Shown: positions 1 to 12,035 of the stretch, piece by piece
Layout of the letters: each line of letters opens with the position of its first letter
Numbering within the stretch: the first letter of the stretch is position 1
Source: Atherix ibis
Taxonomy: Eukaryota > Arthropoda > Insecta > Diptera > Athericidae
Assembly: GCA_958298945.1 (NCBI GenBank)
Contig: OY282608.1
Coordinates: 14,299,933-14,363,932 of the forward strand
Reading direction: 5' to 3'
Length of the DNA stretch: 64,000 bases
Notes under the pieces: model-generated
Told to the model about the DNA's origin: nothing
The model's input: only the letters and a program-made list of their open reading frames with translations
Databases searched by the model: none
Program-made: the position numbers and the translations under genes

Positions 1-784
1 GGCTTGTTGGTTTGTTGGTTTGTTGGTTTGTTGGTTTGTTGTTTTGTTGGCTTGTTGGTTTGTTGGTCTGTTGGTTTCTTGGTTTGTTTGTTTGTTGGTT
101 TGTTGGTTTGTTCGTTTGTTGGCTTTATGGTTTGTTGGCTTGTTGGCTGGTTGGTTTGTTGGTTTATTGGTTTGTTGGTTTGTTGGTTTGTTGGTTTGTT
201 GGTTTGTTCGTTTGTTGGTTTGTTGGTTTGTTCGTTTGCTGGCTTGTTGGCTTGTTGGTTTGTTTGTTTGTTGGTTTGTTCGTTTGTTGGCTTGCTGGTT
301 TGTTGGTTACTAGGTTTGTTGGTTTGTTAGTTTGTTGGTTTGTTGGTTTGTTGGTTTGTTGGTTTGTTCATTTGTTGGTTTGTTGGTTTATTGGTTTGTT
401 GGTTTGTTGGTTTGTTCGTTTGTTGGTTTGTTCCTTTATTTGTTTGTTTGTTTGTTGGTTTGTTGGTTTGTTGGTTTGTTGGTTTGTGGGTTTGTTGGTT
501 TGTTCGTTTGTTGGTTTGTTTATTTGTTGGTTTCTTGGTTTGTTGGTTTGTTTGTTTGTTGGTTTGTTGGTTTGTTGGTTTGTTTGTTTGTTCGTTTGTT
601 GGTTTGTTGGTTTGTTGATTTGTTTGTTTGTTGGTTTGTTGGTTTGTTGGGGTGTTGGTTTGTTGGTTTGTTGGTTTCTTGGTTTGTTGGTTTGTTGGTT
701 TGTGGGGTTGTTCGTTTATTCGTTTGTTCGTTTGTTGGTTTGTTTGTTTGTTGGTTTGTTCGTTTGTTGGTTTGTTGGTTACTT
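1..784 (+). repeat. Partial higher-order unit at the left edge
   Basis: The order of variant octamers here resembles about 4210-4980 and about 7050-7830. Shared marks are GTTTTGTTGGCTTG near 41 and 4255, a GGTTTCTT unit near 74 and 4286, and the TTGATTTGTTTG block near 616 and 4755. Alignment distances drift between about 4211 and 4139, so units have been gained or lost. It is the tail of a larger unit cut by the window edge. Confidence 0.55.
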
Positions 785-2639
785 GGTTTGTTGGTTTGTC
801 GGTTTGTTGGTTTGTTGGTTTGTTGGTTTGTTGGTTTGTTGGTTTGTTGGTTTGTTGGTTTGTTGGTTTGTTGGTTTGTTGGTTTGTTGGTTTGTTGGTT
901 TGTTGCTTTGTTGGTTTGTTGGTTTGTTGGTTTGTTGGCTTGTTGGTTTGTTCGTTTGTTGGTTTGTTGGTTTGTTCGTTTGTTGGCTTGTTGACTTGTT
1001 GGTTTGTTGGTTAGTTTGTTTGTTGGTTTGTTCGTTTGTTGGCTTGTTGGTGTGTTGGTTACTTGGTTTGTTGGTTTGTTGGTTTGTTGGTTTGTTCGTT
1101 TGTTGGTTTGTTGGTTTATTGGTTTATTGGTTTGTTGGTTTGTTCGTTTGTTGGTTTGTTCGTTTGTTGGTTTGTTTGTTTGTTGGTTTGTTCGTTTGTT
1201 TGTTTGTTGGTTTGTTCGTTTGTTGGTTTGTTCGTTTGTTGGCTTGTTGGTTTGTTGGCTTGTTGGCTTGTTGGTTTGTTGGTTTGTTGGTTTGTTGGTT
1301 TGTAGGTTTGTTGGTTTGTTCGTTTGTTGGTTTGTTCGTTTGTTGGTTTGTTGTTTGGTGTTTGTTGGTTTGTTGGTTTTTTCGTTTGTTGGCTTGTTGG
1401 TGTATTGGTTTGTTGGTTTTTTTTGGTTTGTTGGTTTGTTGGTTTATTTGTTTGTTGGTTTGTTGGTTTGTTAGCTTGTTGGTTTGTTGGTTTGTTGGTT
1501 TGTTGGTTTGTTCGTTTGTTGGTTTGTTGGTTTGTTGGTTTGCTGGTTTGTTGGCTTGATGGTTTGTTGGCTTGTTGGCTTGTTGGTTTGTTGGTTTGTT
1601 CGTTTGTTCGTTTGTTGGTTTGTTGTTTACTTGGTTTGTTGGTTTGTTGGCTTGTTGGTTTGTTCTTTTGTTGGTTTGTTGGTTTGTTGGTTTGTTTGTT
1701 GGTTGGTTTGTTGGTTTGTTGCTTTGTTGGTTTGTTGGTTTGTTGGTTTTTTCGTTTGTTGGTTTGTTGGTTTGTTGGTTTGTTGGTTTGTTGGTTTGTT
1801 CGTTTGTTGGTTTCTTGGTTTGTTGGTTTGTTGGTTTGTGGGTTTGTTGGTTTGTTGGTTTGTTGGTTTGTTTATTTGTTCGTTTATTGGTTTGTTGGTT
1901 TGTTGGTTTGTTGGTTTGTTGGTTTCTTGGTTTGTTGGTTTCTTGGTTTGTTTGTTTGTTTGTTTGTTCGTTTGTTGGTTTGTTTGTTTGTTGGTTTGTT
2001 CGTTTTTTGGTTTGTTGGTTACTTTGTTCGTTGGTTTGTTGGTTTTTTCGTCTCTTGGTTTGTTGGTTTGTTGGCTTTTCGGTTTGTTCGTTTGTTCGCT
2101 TGTTGGTTGTTGGTTTGTTGGTTTGTTGGTTTCCTTGTTTGTTGGTTTATTGGTTTGTTGGTTACTTGGTTTGTTCGTTTGTTGGTTTGTTGGTTTGTTG
2201 GTTTGTTTTTTTGTTGGTTTGTTCTTGTGTTGGTTTGTTGGTTTGTTGGTTTGTTGGTTTGTTTGTTTGTTCGTTTGTTGGTTTGTTGGTTTGATGGTTT
2301 GTTGGTTTGTTGTTTTGTTGGTTTGTTGGCTTGTTGGTTAATTCGTTTGTTGGCTTGTTGGTTTGTTGGTTTGTTGGTTTGTTGGTTTGTTCATTTGTTG
2401 GTTTGTTGGTTTGTTGGTTACTTGGTTTGTTGGTTTGTTGGTTTGTTGGTTTGTTTGTTTGTTGGTTTGTTCGTTTGTTGGTTTGTTGGTTTGTTAATTT
2501 GTTGGTTTGTTGGCTTGTTGGCTTGTTTGTTTGTTGGTTTGTTGGCTTGTTGGTTTGTTGGCTTGTTGGTTTGTTGGTTTGTTGGTTTGTTGGTTTGTTG
2601 TTTTGTTGGCTTGTTAGTTTGTTGGTTTGTTGGTTTGTT
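785..2639 (+). repeat. Higher-order repeat A, copy 1 (about 1855 bp)
   Basis: Rare marks recur 1847-1855 bp downstream in copy 2: TGTCGG at 797 and 2652, and TTGCTTT at 903 and 2750. The mark TTTGGTGTTTG near 1354 and 3201 and the GGCTTGATGG block near 1551 and 3398 also match. About 220 bp near 1690-1910, including a GTTGCTTTG unit and a GTTTATTCG-like tract, has no counterpart in copy 2. The start is where matching upstream of TGTCGG fails. Confidence 0.8.
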
Positions 2640-4275
2640 GGTTTGTTGGTTTGTCGGTTTGTTGGTTTGTTGGTTTGTTGGTTTGTTGGTTTGTTGGTTT
2701 GTTAGTTTGTTGGTTTGTTGGTTTGTTGGTTTGTTGGTTTGTTGGTTTGTTGCTTTGTTGGTTTGTTGGTTTGTTGGTTTGTTGGCTTGTTGGTTTGTTC
2801 GTTTGTTGGTTTGTTGGTTTGTTCGTTTGTTGGATTGTTGACTTGTTGGTTTGTTGGTTAGTTTGTTTGTTGGTTTGTTCGTTTGTTGGCTTGTTGGTGT
2901 GTTGGTTACTTGGTTTGTTGGTTTGTTGGTTTGTTGGTTTGTTCGTTTGTTGGTTTGTTGGTTTATTGGTTTATTGGTTTGTTGGTTTGTTCGTTTGTTG
3001 GTTTGTTCGTTTGTTGGTTTGTTTGTTTGTTGGTTTGTTCGTTTGTTTGTTTGTTGGTTTGTTCGTTTGTTGGTTTGTTCGTTTGTTGGCTTGTTGGTTT
3101 GTTGGCTTGTTGGCTTGTTGGTTTGTTGGTTTGTTGGTTTGTTGGTTTGTAGGTTTGTTGGTTTGTTCGTTTGTTGGTTTGTTCGTTTGTTGGTTTGTTG
3201 TTTGGTGTTTGTTGGTTTGTTGGTTTTTTCGTTTGTTGGCTTGTTGGTGTATTGGTTTGTTGGTTTTTTTTGGTTTGTTGGTTTGTTGGTTTATTTGTTT
3301 GTTGGTTTGTTGGTTTGTTGGCTTGTTGGTTTGTTGGTTTGTTGGTTTGTTGGTTTGTTCGTTTGTTGGTTTGTTGGTTTGTTGGTTTGCTGGTTTGTTG
3401 GCTTGATGGTTTGTTGGCTTGTTGGCTTGTTGGTTTGTTGGTTTGTTGGTTTGTTCGTTTGGTCGTTTGTTGGTTTGTTGTTTACTTGGTTTGTTGGTTT
3501 GTTGGTTTTAGGTTTGTTGGCTTGTTGGTTTGTTCTTTTGTTGGTTTGTTGGTTTGTTGGTTTCTTGGTTTGTTGGTTTGTTGGTTTGTTTGTTTGTTTG
3601 TTTGTTCGTTTGTTGGTTTGTTTGTTTGTTGGTTTGTTCGTTTTTTGGTTTGTTGGTTACTTTGTTCGTTGGTTTGTTGGTTTTTTCGTCTCTTGGTTTG
3701 TTGGTTTGTTGGCTTTTTGGTTTGTTCGTTTGTTCGCTTGTTGGTTGTTGGTTTGTTGGTTTGTTGGTTTCCTTGTTTGTTGGTTTATTGGTTTGTTGGT
3801 TACTTGGTTTGTTCGTTTGTTGGTTTGTTGGTTTGTTGGTTTGTTTTTTTGTTGGTTTGTTCTTGTGTTGGTTTGTTGGTTTGTTGGTTTGTTGGTTTGT
3901 TGGTTTGTTTGTTTGTTCGTTTGTTGGTTTGTTGGTTTGTTGGTTTGTTGGTTTGTTGGTTTGTTGTTTTGTTGGTTTGTTGGCTTGTTGGTTAATTCGT
4001 TTGTTGGCTTGTTGGTTTGTTGGTTTGTTGGTTTGTTGGTTTGTTTATTTGTTGGTTTGTTGGTTTGTTGGTTACTTGGTTTGTTGGTTTGTTGGTTTGT
4101 TGGTTTGTTTGTTTGTTGGTTTGTTCGTTTGTTGGTTTGTTGGTTTGTTAATTTGTTGGTTTGTTGGCTTGTTGGCTTGTTGGTTTGTTGGTTTGTTGGC
4201 TTGTTGGTTTGTTGGCTTGTTGGTTTGTTGGTTTGTTGGTTTGTTGGTTTGTTGTTTTGTTGGCTTGTTAGTTTG
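2640..4275 (+). repeat. Higher-order repeat A, copy 2 (about 1.64 kb)
   Basis: Tandem partner of 785-2639. It matches closely to about 3550, lacks about 220 bp, then matches again. The ACTTTGTTCG mark at 3659 pairs with 2031 and TTAATTCG at 3992 pairs with 2338. Matching stops after a GTTAGTTTG unit near 4280. One unit is altered to GGTTTTAGG near 3505. Its second half also serves as the start of the next family. Confidence 0.8.
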
Positions 4276-6600
4276 TTGGTTTGTTGGTTTCTTGGTTTGT
4301 TTGTTTGTTGGTTTGTTGGTTTGCTGGTTTGTTGGTTTGTTGGTTTGTTCGTTTGTTGGTTTGTTGGTTTGTTCGTTTGTTGGCTTGTTGGCTTGTTGGT
4401 TTGTTTGTTTGTTGGTTTGTTCGTTTGTTGGCTTGTTGGTTTGTTGGTTACTTGGTTTGTTGGTTTGTTGGTTTGTTGGTTTGTTGGTTTGTTGGTTTGT
4501 TGGTTTGTTCGTTTGTTGGTTTGTTGGTTTATTGGTTTGTTGGTTTGTTGGTTTGTTCGTTTGTTGGTTTGTTCGTTTGTTGGTTTGTTTGTTTGTTGGT
4601 TTGTTGTTTGTTGGTTTGTTGGTTTGTTGGTTTGTTGGTTTGTTGGTTTGTTCGTTTGTTGGTTTGTTTATTTGTTGGTTTCTTGGTTTGTTGGTTTGTT
4701 TGTTTGTTGGTTTGTTGGTTTGTTTGTTTTTTCGTTTGTTGGTTTGTTGGTTTGTTGATTTGTTTGTTTGTTGGTTTGTTGGCTTGTTGGTTTGTTGGTT
4801 ACTTGGTTTGTTGGTTTGTTGGTTTGTTGGTTTGTTGGTTTGTTGGTTTGTTGGTTTGTTGGTTTGTTGGTTTGTTGGTTTGTTGCTTTGTTGGTTTGTT
4901 GCTTTGTTGGTTTGTTGGCTTGTTGGTTTGTTCGTTTGTTGGTTTGTTGGTTTGTTCGTTTGTTGGCTTGTTGACTTGTTGATTCGTTGATTTGTTTGTT
5001 TGTTGGCTTATTGGTTTGTTGGTTACTTGGTTTGTTGGTTTGTTGGTTTGTCGGTTTATTCGTTTGTTGGTTTGTTGGTTTATTGGTTTGTTGGTTTGTT
5101 GGTTTGTTCGTTTGTTGGTGTTTTGGTTTGTTGGTTTGTTGGTTTGTTTGTTTGTTTGTTTGTTAGTTTGTTGGTTTGTTGGTTTGTTGGTTTGTCCGTT
5201 TGTTGGTTTGTTGGTTTGTTGGTTTGTTAGTTTGTTCGTTTGTTGTTTTGTTCCTTTGTTGGTTTGTTTGTTTGTTGGTTTGTTGTTTGTTGGTTTGTTG
5301 GTTTGTTTGTTTGTTGGTTTGTTCGTTTGTTGGTTTGTTTGTTTGTTGGTTTCTTGGTTTGTTGGTTTGTTTGTTTGTTGGTTTGTTGGTTTGTTTGTTT
5401 GTTCGTTTATTGGTTTGTTGGTTTGTTGATTTGTTTGTTTGTTGGGTTGTTGGTTTGTTGGCTTATTGGTTTGTTGGTTTTTTGGTTTCTTGGATTGTTG
5501 GTTTGTTGGTTTGTTGGTTTGTTGGTTTGTTCGTTTATTCGTTTGTTCGTTTGTTGGTTTGTTTGTTTGTTGGTTTGTTCGTTTGTTGGTTTGTTGATTA
5601 CTTGGTTTGTTGGTTTGTTGGTTTGTTGGTTTTTTGGTTTGTTGGTTTGTTGCTTTGTTGGTTTGTTGGTTTATTGGTTTGTTGGTTTGTTGGTTTGTTG
5701 GCTTGTTGGTTTGTTCGTTTGTTCGTTTGTTGGCTTGTTGGCTTGTTGGTTTGTTGGTTTGTTTGTTTGTTGGTTTGTTCGTTTGTTGGCTTGTTGGTTT
5801 GTTGGTTACATGGTTTGTTAGTTTCCTGGTTTGTTGGTTTGTTCGTTTGTTGGTTTGTTGGTTTATTGGTTTTTTGGTTTGTTGGTTTGTTCGTTTGTTG
5901 GTTTGTTCGTTTGTTCGTTTGTTGGTTTGTTCGTTTGTTGGTTTGTTCGATTGTTGGTTTTTTCGTTTGTTGGTTTGTTGGTTTGTTTGTTCGTTTGTTT
6001 GTTGGTTTGTTGGTTTGGTGGTTTGTTGGTTTGTTCGTTTGTTGGTTTGTTTGTTTGTTGATTTCTTGGTTTGTTGGTTTGTTGGTTTGTTTGTTTGTTG
6101 GTTTGTTGGTTTGTTTATTTGTTCGTTTGTTGGTTTGTTGGTTTGTTGATTTGTTTGTTTGTTGGTTTGTTGGTTTGCTGGCTTGTTGGTTTGTTGGTTT
6201 GTTGGTTTCTTAGTTTGTTGGTTTGTTGGTTTGTTGGTTTGTTCGTTTATTCGTTTGTTCGTTTGTTGGTTTGTTTGTTTGTTGGTTTGTTCGTTTGTTG
6301 GTTTGTTGGTTACTTGGTTTGTTGGTTTGTTGGTTTGTTGGTTTGCTGGTTTGTTGGTTTGTTGGTTTGTTGGTTTGTTGGTTTGTTGGTTTGTTGGTTT
6401 GTTGGTTTGTTGGCTTGTTGGTTTGTTCGTTTGTTGGTTTGTTGGTTTGTTCGTTTGTTGGCTTGTTGACTTGTTGATTCGTTGGTTTGTTTGTTTGTTG
6501 GTTTGTTCGTTTGTTGGCTTATTGGTTTGTTGGTTACTTGGTTTGTTGGTTTGTTGGTTTGTTGGTTTATTCGTTTGTTGGTTTGTTGGTTTATTGGTTT
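3800..6600 (+). repeat. Higher-order repeat B, copy 1 (about 2.8 kb)
   Basis: Paired marks with copy 2 are TTAATTCG at 3992 and 6790, GATTCG at 4981 and 7819, TTGGGTTGTTGG at about 5442 and 8296, and GATTCG at 6476 and 9322. Spacing is 2798 at the left and 2838-2854 further right, so a few octamers were added or lost. About 5176-6460 matches 8030-9314 almost unit for unit at exactly 2854 bp. Confidence 0.85.
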
Positions 6601-9450
6601 GTTGGTTACTTGGTTTGTTCGTTTGTTGGTTTGTTGGCTTGTTGGTTTGTTTTTTTGTTGGTTTGTTCTTGTGTTGGTTTGTTGGTTTGTTGGTTTGTTG
6701 GTTTGTTTGTTTGTTCGTTTGTTGGTTTGTTGGTTTGTTGGTTTGTTGGTTTGTTGGTTTGTTGTTTTGTTGGTTTGTTGGCTTGTTGGTTAATTCGTTT
6801 GTTGGCTTGTTGGTTTGTTGGTTTGTTGGTTTGTTGGTTTGTTCATTTGTTGGTTTGTTGGTTTGTTGGTTACTTGGTTTGTTGGTTTGTTGGTTTGTTG
6901 GTTTGTTTGTTTGTTGGTTTGTTCGTTTGTTGGTTTGTTGGTTTGTTAATTTGTTGGTTTGTTGGCTTGTTGGATAGTTGGTTTGTTGGTTTGTTGGCTT
7001 GTTGGTTTGTTGGCTTGTTGGTTTGTTGGTTTGTTGGTTTGTTGGTTTGTTGTTTTGTTGGCTTGTTAGTTTGTTGGTTTGTTGGTTTCTTGGTTTGTTT
7101 GTTTGTTGGTTTGTTGGTTTGTTGGTTTGTTGGTTTGTTGGTTTGTTGGTTTGTTCGTTTGTTGGCTTGTTGGTTTGTTGGCTTGTTGTTTTGTTCGTTT
7201 GTTGGTTTGTTGGTTTGTTCGTTTGTTGGCTTGTTGGCTTGTTGGTTTGTTTGTTTGTTGGTTTGTTCGTTTGTTGGCTTGTTGGTTTGTTGGTTACTTG
7301 GTTTGTTGGTTTGTTGGTTTGTTGGTTTGTTGGTTTGTTGGTTTGTTGGTTTGTTCGTTTGTTGGTTTGTTGGTTTATTGGTTTGTTGGTTTGTTGGTTT
7401 GTTCGTTTGTTGGTTTGTTCGTTTGTTGGTTTGTTTGTTTGTTGGTTTGTTGTTTGTTGGTTTGTTGGTTTGTTGGTTTGTTGGTTTGTTGGTTTGTTCG
7501 TTTGTTGGTTTGTTTATTTGTTGGTTTCTTGGTTTGTTGGTTTGTTTGTTTGTTGGTTTGTTGGTTTGTTTGTTTTTTCGTTTGTTGGTTTGTTGATTTG
7601 TTTGTTTGTTGGTTTGTTGGTTTGTTGGCTTGTTGGTTTGTTGGTTACTTGGTTTGTTGGTTTGTTGGTTTGTTGGTTTGTTGGTTTGTTGGTTTGTTGG
7701 TTTGTTGGTTTGTTGGTTTGTTGCTTTGTTGGTTTGTTGCTTTGTTGGTTTGTTGGCTTGTTGGTTTGTTCGTTTGTTGGTTTGTTGGTTTGTTCGTTTG
7801 TTGGCTTGTTGACTTGTTGATTCGTTGATTTGTTTGTTTGTTGGTTTGTTCATTTGTTGGCTTATTGGTTTGTTGGTTACTTGGTTTGTTGGTTTGTTGG
7901 TTTGTCCGTTTATTAGTTTGTTGGTTTGTTGGTTTATTGGTTTGTTGGTTTGTTGGTTTGTTCGTTTGTTGGTGTTTTGGTTTGTTGGTTTGTTGGTTTG
8001 TTTGTTTGTTTGTTTGTTAGTTTGTTGGTTTGTTGGTTTGTTGGTTTGTCCGTTTGTTGGTTTGTTGGTTTGTTGGTTTGTTAGTTTGTTCGTTTGTTGT
8101 TTTGTTCCTTTGTTGGTTTGTTTGTTTGTTGGTTTGTTGTTTGTTGGTTTGTTGGTTTGTTTGTTTGTTGGTTTGTTCGTTTGTTGGTTTGTTTGTTTGT
8201 TGGTTTCTTGGTTTGTTGGTTTGTTTGTTTGTTGGTTTGTTGGTTTGTTTGTTTGTTCGTTTATTGGTTTGTTGGTTTGTTGATTTGTTTGTTTGTTGGG
8301 TTGTTGGTTTGTTGGCTTGTTGGTTTGTTGGTTTTTTGGTTTCTTGGATTGCTGGTTTGTTGGTTTGTTGGTTTGTTGGTTTGTTCGTTTATTTGTTTGT
8401 TCGTTTGTTGGTTTGTTTGTTTGTTGGTTTGTTCGTTTGTTGGTTTGTTGGTTACTTGGTTTGTTGGTTTGTTGGTTTGTTGGTTTTTTGGTTTGTTGGT
8501 TTGTTGCTTTGTTGGTTTGTTGGTTTGTTGGTTTGTTGGCTTGTTGGTTTGTTCGTTTGTTGGTTTGTTGGTTTGTTCGTTTGTTGGCTTGTTGGCTTGT
8601 TGGTTTGTTGGTTTGTTTGTTTGTTGGTTTGTTCGTTTGTTGGCTTGTTGGTTTGTTGGTTACATGGTTTGTTAGTTTGCTGGTTTGTTGGTTTGTTCGT
8701 TTGTTGGTTTGTTGGTTTATTGGTTTTTTGGTTTGTTGGTTTGTTCGTTTGTTGGTTTGTTCGTTTGTTCGTTTGTTGGTTTGTTCGTTTGTTGGTTTGT
8801 TCGTTTGTTGGTTTTTTCGTTTGTTGGTTTGTTGGTTTGTTTGTTTGTTTGTTTGTTGGTTTGTTGGTTTGGTGGTTTGTTGGTTTGTTCGTTTGTTGGT
8901 TTGTTTGTTTGTTGATTTCTTGGTTTGTTGGTTTGTTGGTTTGTTTGTTTGTTGGTTTGTTGGTTTGTTTATTTGTTCGTTTGTTGGTTTGTTGGTTTGT
9001 TGATTTGTTTGTTTGTTGGTTTGTTGGTTTGCTGGCTTGTTGGTTTGTTGGTTTGTTGGTTTTTTAGTTTGTTGGTTTGTTGGTTTGTTGGTTTGTTCGT
9101 TTATTCGTTTGTTCGTATGTTGGTTTGTTTGTTTGTTGGTTTGTTCGTTTGTTGGTTTGTTGGTTACTTGGTTTGTTGGTTTGTTGGTTTGTTGGTTTGC
9201 TGGTTTGTTGGTTTGTTGGTTTGTTGGTTTGTTGGTTTGTTGGTTTGTTGGTTTGTTGGCTTGTTGGTTTGTTCGTTTGTTGGTTTGTTGGTTTGTTCGT
9301 TTGTTGGCTTGTTGATTTGTTGATTCGTTGGTTTGTTTGTTTGTTGGTTTGTTCGTTTGTTGGCTTATTGGTTTGTTGGTTACTTGGTTTGTTGGTTTGT
9401 TGGTTTGTTGGTTTATTCGTTTGTTGGTTTGTTGGTTTATTGGTTTGTTA
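6601..9450 (+). repeat. Higher-order repeat B, copy 2 (about 2.85 kb)
   Basis: Tandem copy of 3800-6600. The alignment ends near 9450, where a GTTAGTTTG unit replaces the GGTTACTT that follows the same context near 6605. Scattered single-base differences from copy 1 are mostly C/T exchanges, for example GGTTTCCTGG near 5823 against GTTTGCTGG near 8677. Confidence 0.85.
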
Positions 9451-9719
9451 GTTTGTTGGTTTGTTCGTTTGTTGGTTTGTTGGTTTGTTCGTTTGTTGGT
9501 TTGTTGGTTACTTGGTTTGTTGGTTTGTTGGTTTTTTGGTTTGTTGGCTTGTTGGTTTGTTCTTTTGTTGGTTTGTTGGTTTGTTGGTTGGTTGGTTTGT
9601 TGGTTTGTTGGTTTGTTGGTTTGTTGGTTTGTTGGTTTGTTGGTTTGTTGGTTTTTTCGTTTGTTGGTTTGTTGGTTTGTTGGTTTGTTGGTTTGTTGGT
9701 TTGTTCGTTTGTTGGTTTC

Positions 9720-10877
9720 TTGGTTTGTTGGTTTGTTGGTTTGTGGGTTTGTTGGTTTGTTGGTTTGTTGGTTTGTTGGTTTGTTTGTTTGTTCGTTTAT
9801 TGGTTTGTTGGTTTGTTGGTTTGTTGGTTTGTTGGTTTCTTGGTTTGTTGGTTTGTTGGTTTGTTTGTTTGTTCGTTTGTTCGTTTGTTGGTTTGTTTGT
9901 TTGTTGGTTTGTTCGTTTTTTGGTTTGTTGGTTACTTTGTTCGTTGGTTTGCTGGTTTTTTCGTTTGTTGGTTTGTTGGTTTGTTGGCTTTTCGGTTTAT
10001 TCGTTTGTTGGTTTGTTGGTTGTTGGTTTGTTGGTTTGTTGGTTTCCTGGTTTGTTGGTTTGTTGGTTTATTGGTTTGTTGGTTACTTGTTTGTTCGTTT
10101 GTTGGTTTGTTGGTTTGTTGGTTTGTTGGTTTGTTTGTTTGTTGGCTTGTTCTTGTGTTGGTTTGTTGGTTTGTTGGTTTGTTGGTTTGTTGGTTTGTTT
10201 GTTTGTTCGTTTGTTGGTTTGTTGGTTTGTTGGTTTGTTGGTTTGTTGGTTTGTTGTTTTGTTGGTTTGTTGTCTTGTTGGTTTGTTCGTTTGTTGGCTT
10301 GTTGGTTTGTTGGTTTGTTGGTTTGTTGGTTTGTTGGTTTGTTGGTTTGTTCATTTGTTGGTTTGTTGGTTTGTTGGTTACTTGGTTTGTTGGTTTGTTG
10401 GTTTGTTTGTTTGTTGGTTTGTTCATTTGTTGGTTTGTTGGTTTGTTAATTTGTTGGTTTGTTGGCTTGTTGGTTTGTTGGTTTGGTGGCTTGTTGGTTT
10501 GTTGGTTTGTTGGCTTGTTGGTTTGTTGGTTTGTTGGTTTGTTGGTTTGTTGGTTTGTTGTTTTGTTGGCTTGTTGGTTTGTTGGTTTGTTGGTTTCTTG
10601 GTTTGTTTGTTTGTTGGTTTGTTGGTTTGTTGGTTTGTTGGTTTGTTCGTTTGTTGGCTTGTTGGCTTGTTGGTTTGTTGGCTTGTTGGCTGGTTGGTTT
10701 GTTGGTTTATTGGTTTGTTGGTTTGCTCGTTTGTTGGTTTGTTGGTTTGTTGGTTTGTTCGTTTGTTGGTTTGTTGGTTTGTTCGTTTGTTGGCTTGTTG
10801 GCTTGTTGGTTTGTTTGTTTGTTGGTTTGTTCGTTTGTTGGCTTTTTGGTTTGTTGGTTACTTGGTTTGTTGGTTTG
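9720..10877 (+). repeat. 1158-bp duplication, copy 1
   Basis: The mark TTGTGGG at 9741 recurs at 10899, and every rare variant I compared after it recurs at exactly 1158 bp. Examples are the ACTTTGTTCG unit, the TTCTTGTGTTGG unit and the GGTTTGGTGGC unit near 10484 and 11642. The left limit is a C at 9719, the first base that does not match upstream. The length is not a multiple of eight because phase-shifted units lie inside. Confidence 0.92.
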
Positions 10878-12035
10878 TTGGTTTGTTGGTTTGTTGGTTT
10901 GTGGGTTTGTTGGTTTGTTGGTTTGTTGGTTTGTTGGTTTGTTTGTTTGTTCGTTTATTGGTTTGTTGGTTTGTTGGTTTGTTGGTTTGTTGGTTTCTTG
11001 GTTTGTTGGTTTGTTGGTTTGTTTGTTTGTTCGTTTGTTCGTTTGTTGGTTTGTTTGTTTGTTGGTTTGTTCGTTTTTTGGTTTGTTGGTTACTTTGTTC
11101 GTTGGTTTGCTGGTTTTTTCGTTTGTTGGTTTGTTGGTTTGTTGGCTTTTCGGTTTATTCGTTTGTTGGTTTGTTGGTTGTTGGTTTGTTGGTTTGTTGG
11201 TTTCCTGGTTTGTTGGTTTGTTGGTTTATTGGTTTGTTGGTTACTTGTTTGTTCGTTTGTTGGTTTGTTGGTTTGTTGGTTTGTTGGTTTGTTTGTTTGT
11301 TGGCTTGTTCTTGTGTTGGTTTGTTGGTTTGTTGGTTTGTTGGTTTGTTGGTTTGTTTGTTTGTTCGTTTGTTGGTTTGTTGGTTTGTTGGTTTGTTGGT
11401 TTGTTGGTTTGTTGTTTTGTTGGTTTGTTGTCTTGTTGGTTTGTTCGTTTGTTGGCTTGTTGGTTTGTTGGTTTGTTGGTTTGTTGGTTTGTTGGTTTGT
11501 TGGTTTGTTCATTTGTTGGTTTGTTGGTTTGTTGGTTACTTGGTTTGTTGGTTTGTTGGTTTGTTTGTTTGTTGGTTTGTTCATTTGTTGGTTTGTTGGT
11601 TTGTTAATTTGTTGGTTTGTTGGCTTGTTGGTTTGTTGGTTTGGTGGCTTGTTGGTTTGTTGGTTTGTTGGCTTGTTGGTTTGTTGGTTTGTTGGTTTGT
11701 TGGTTTGTTGGTTTGTTGTTTTGTTGGCTTGTTGGTTTGTTGGTTTGTTGGTTTCTTGGTTTGTTTGTTTGTTGGTTTGTTGGTTTGTTGGTTTGTTGGT
11801 TTGTTCGTTTGTTGGCTTGTTGGCTTGTTGGTTTGTTGGCTTGTTGGCTGGTTGGTTTGTTGGTTTATTGGTTTGTTGGTTTGCTCGTTTGTTGGTTTGT
11901 TGGTTTGTTGGTTTGTTCGTTTGTTGGTTTGTTGGTTTGTTCGTTTGTTGGCTTGTTGGCTTGTTGGTTTGTTTGTTTGTTGGTTTGTTCGTTTGTTGGC
12001 TTTTTGGTTTGTTGGTTACTTGGTTTGTTGGTTTG
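10878..12035 (+). repeat. 1158-bp duplication, copy 2
   Basis: Adjacent tandem copy of 9720-10877. The 495-base reverse-strand open frame at 11090-11584 translates identically to the one at 9932-10426, which shows no base loss and very few changes. This is among the most recent-looking duplications in the left arm. Similarity continues a few units past 12035 and then breaks near a GTTGGTTGGTTCG irregularity at about 12068. Confidence 0.92.
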
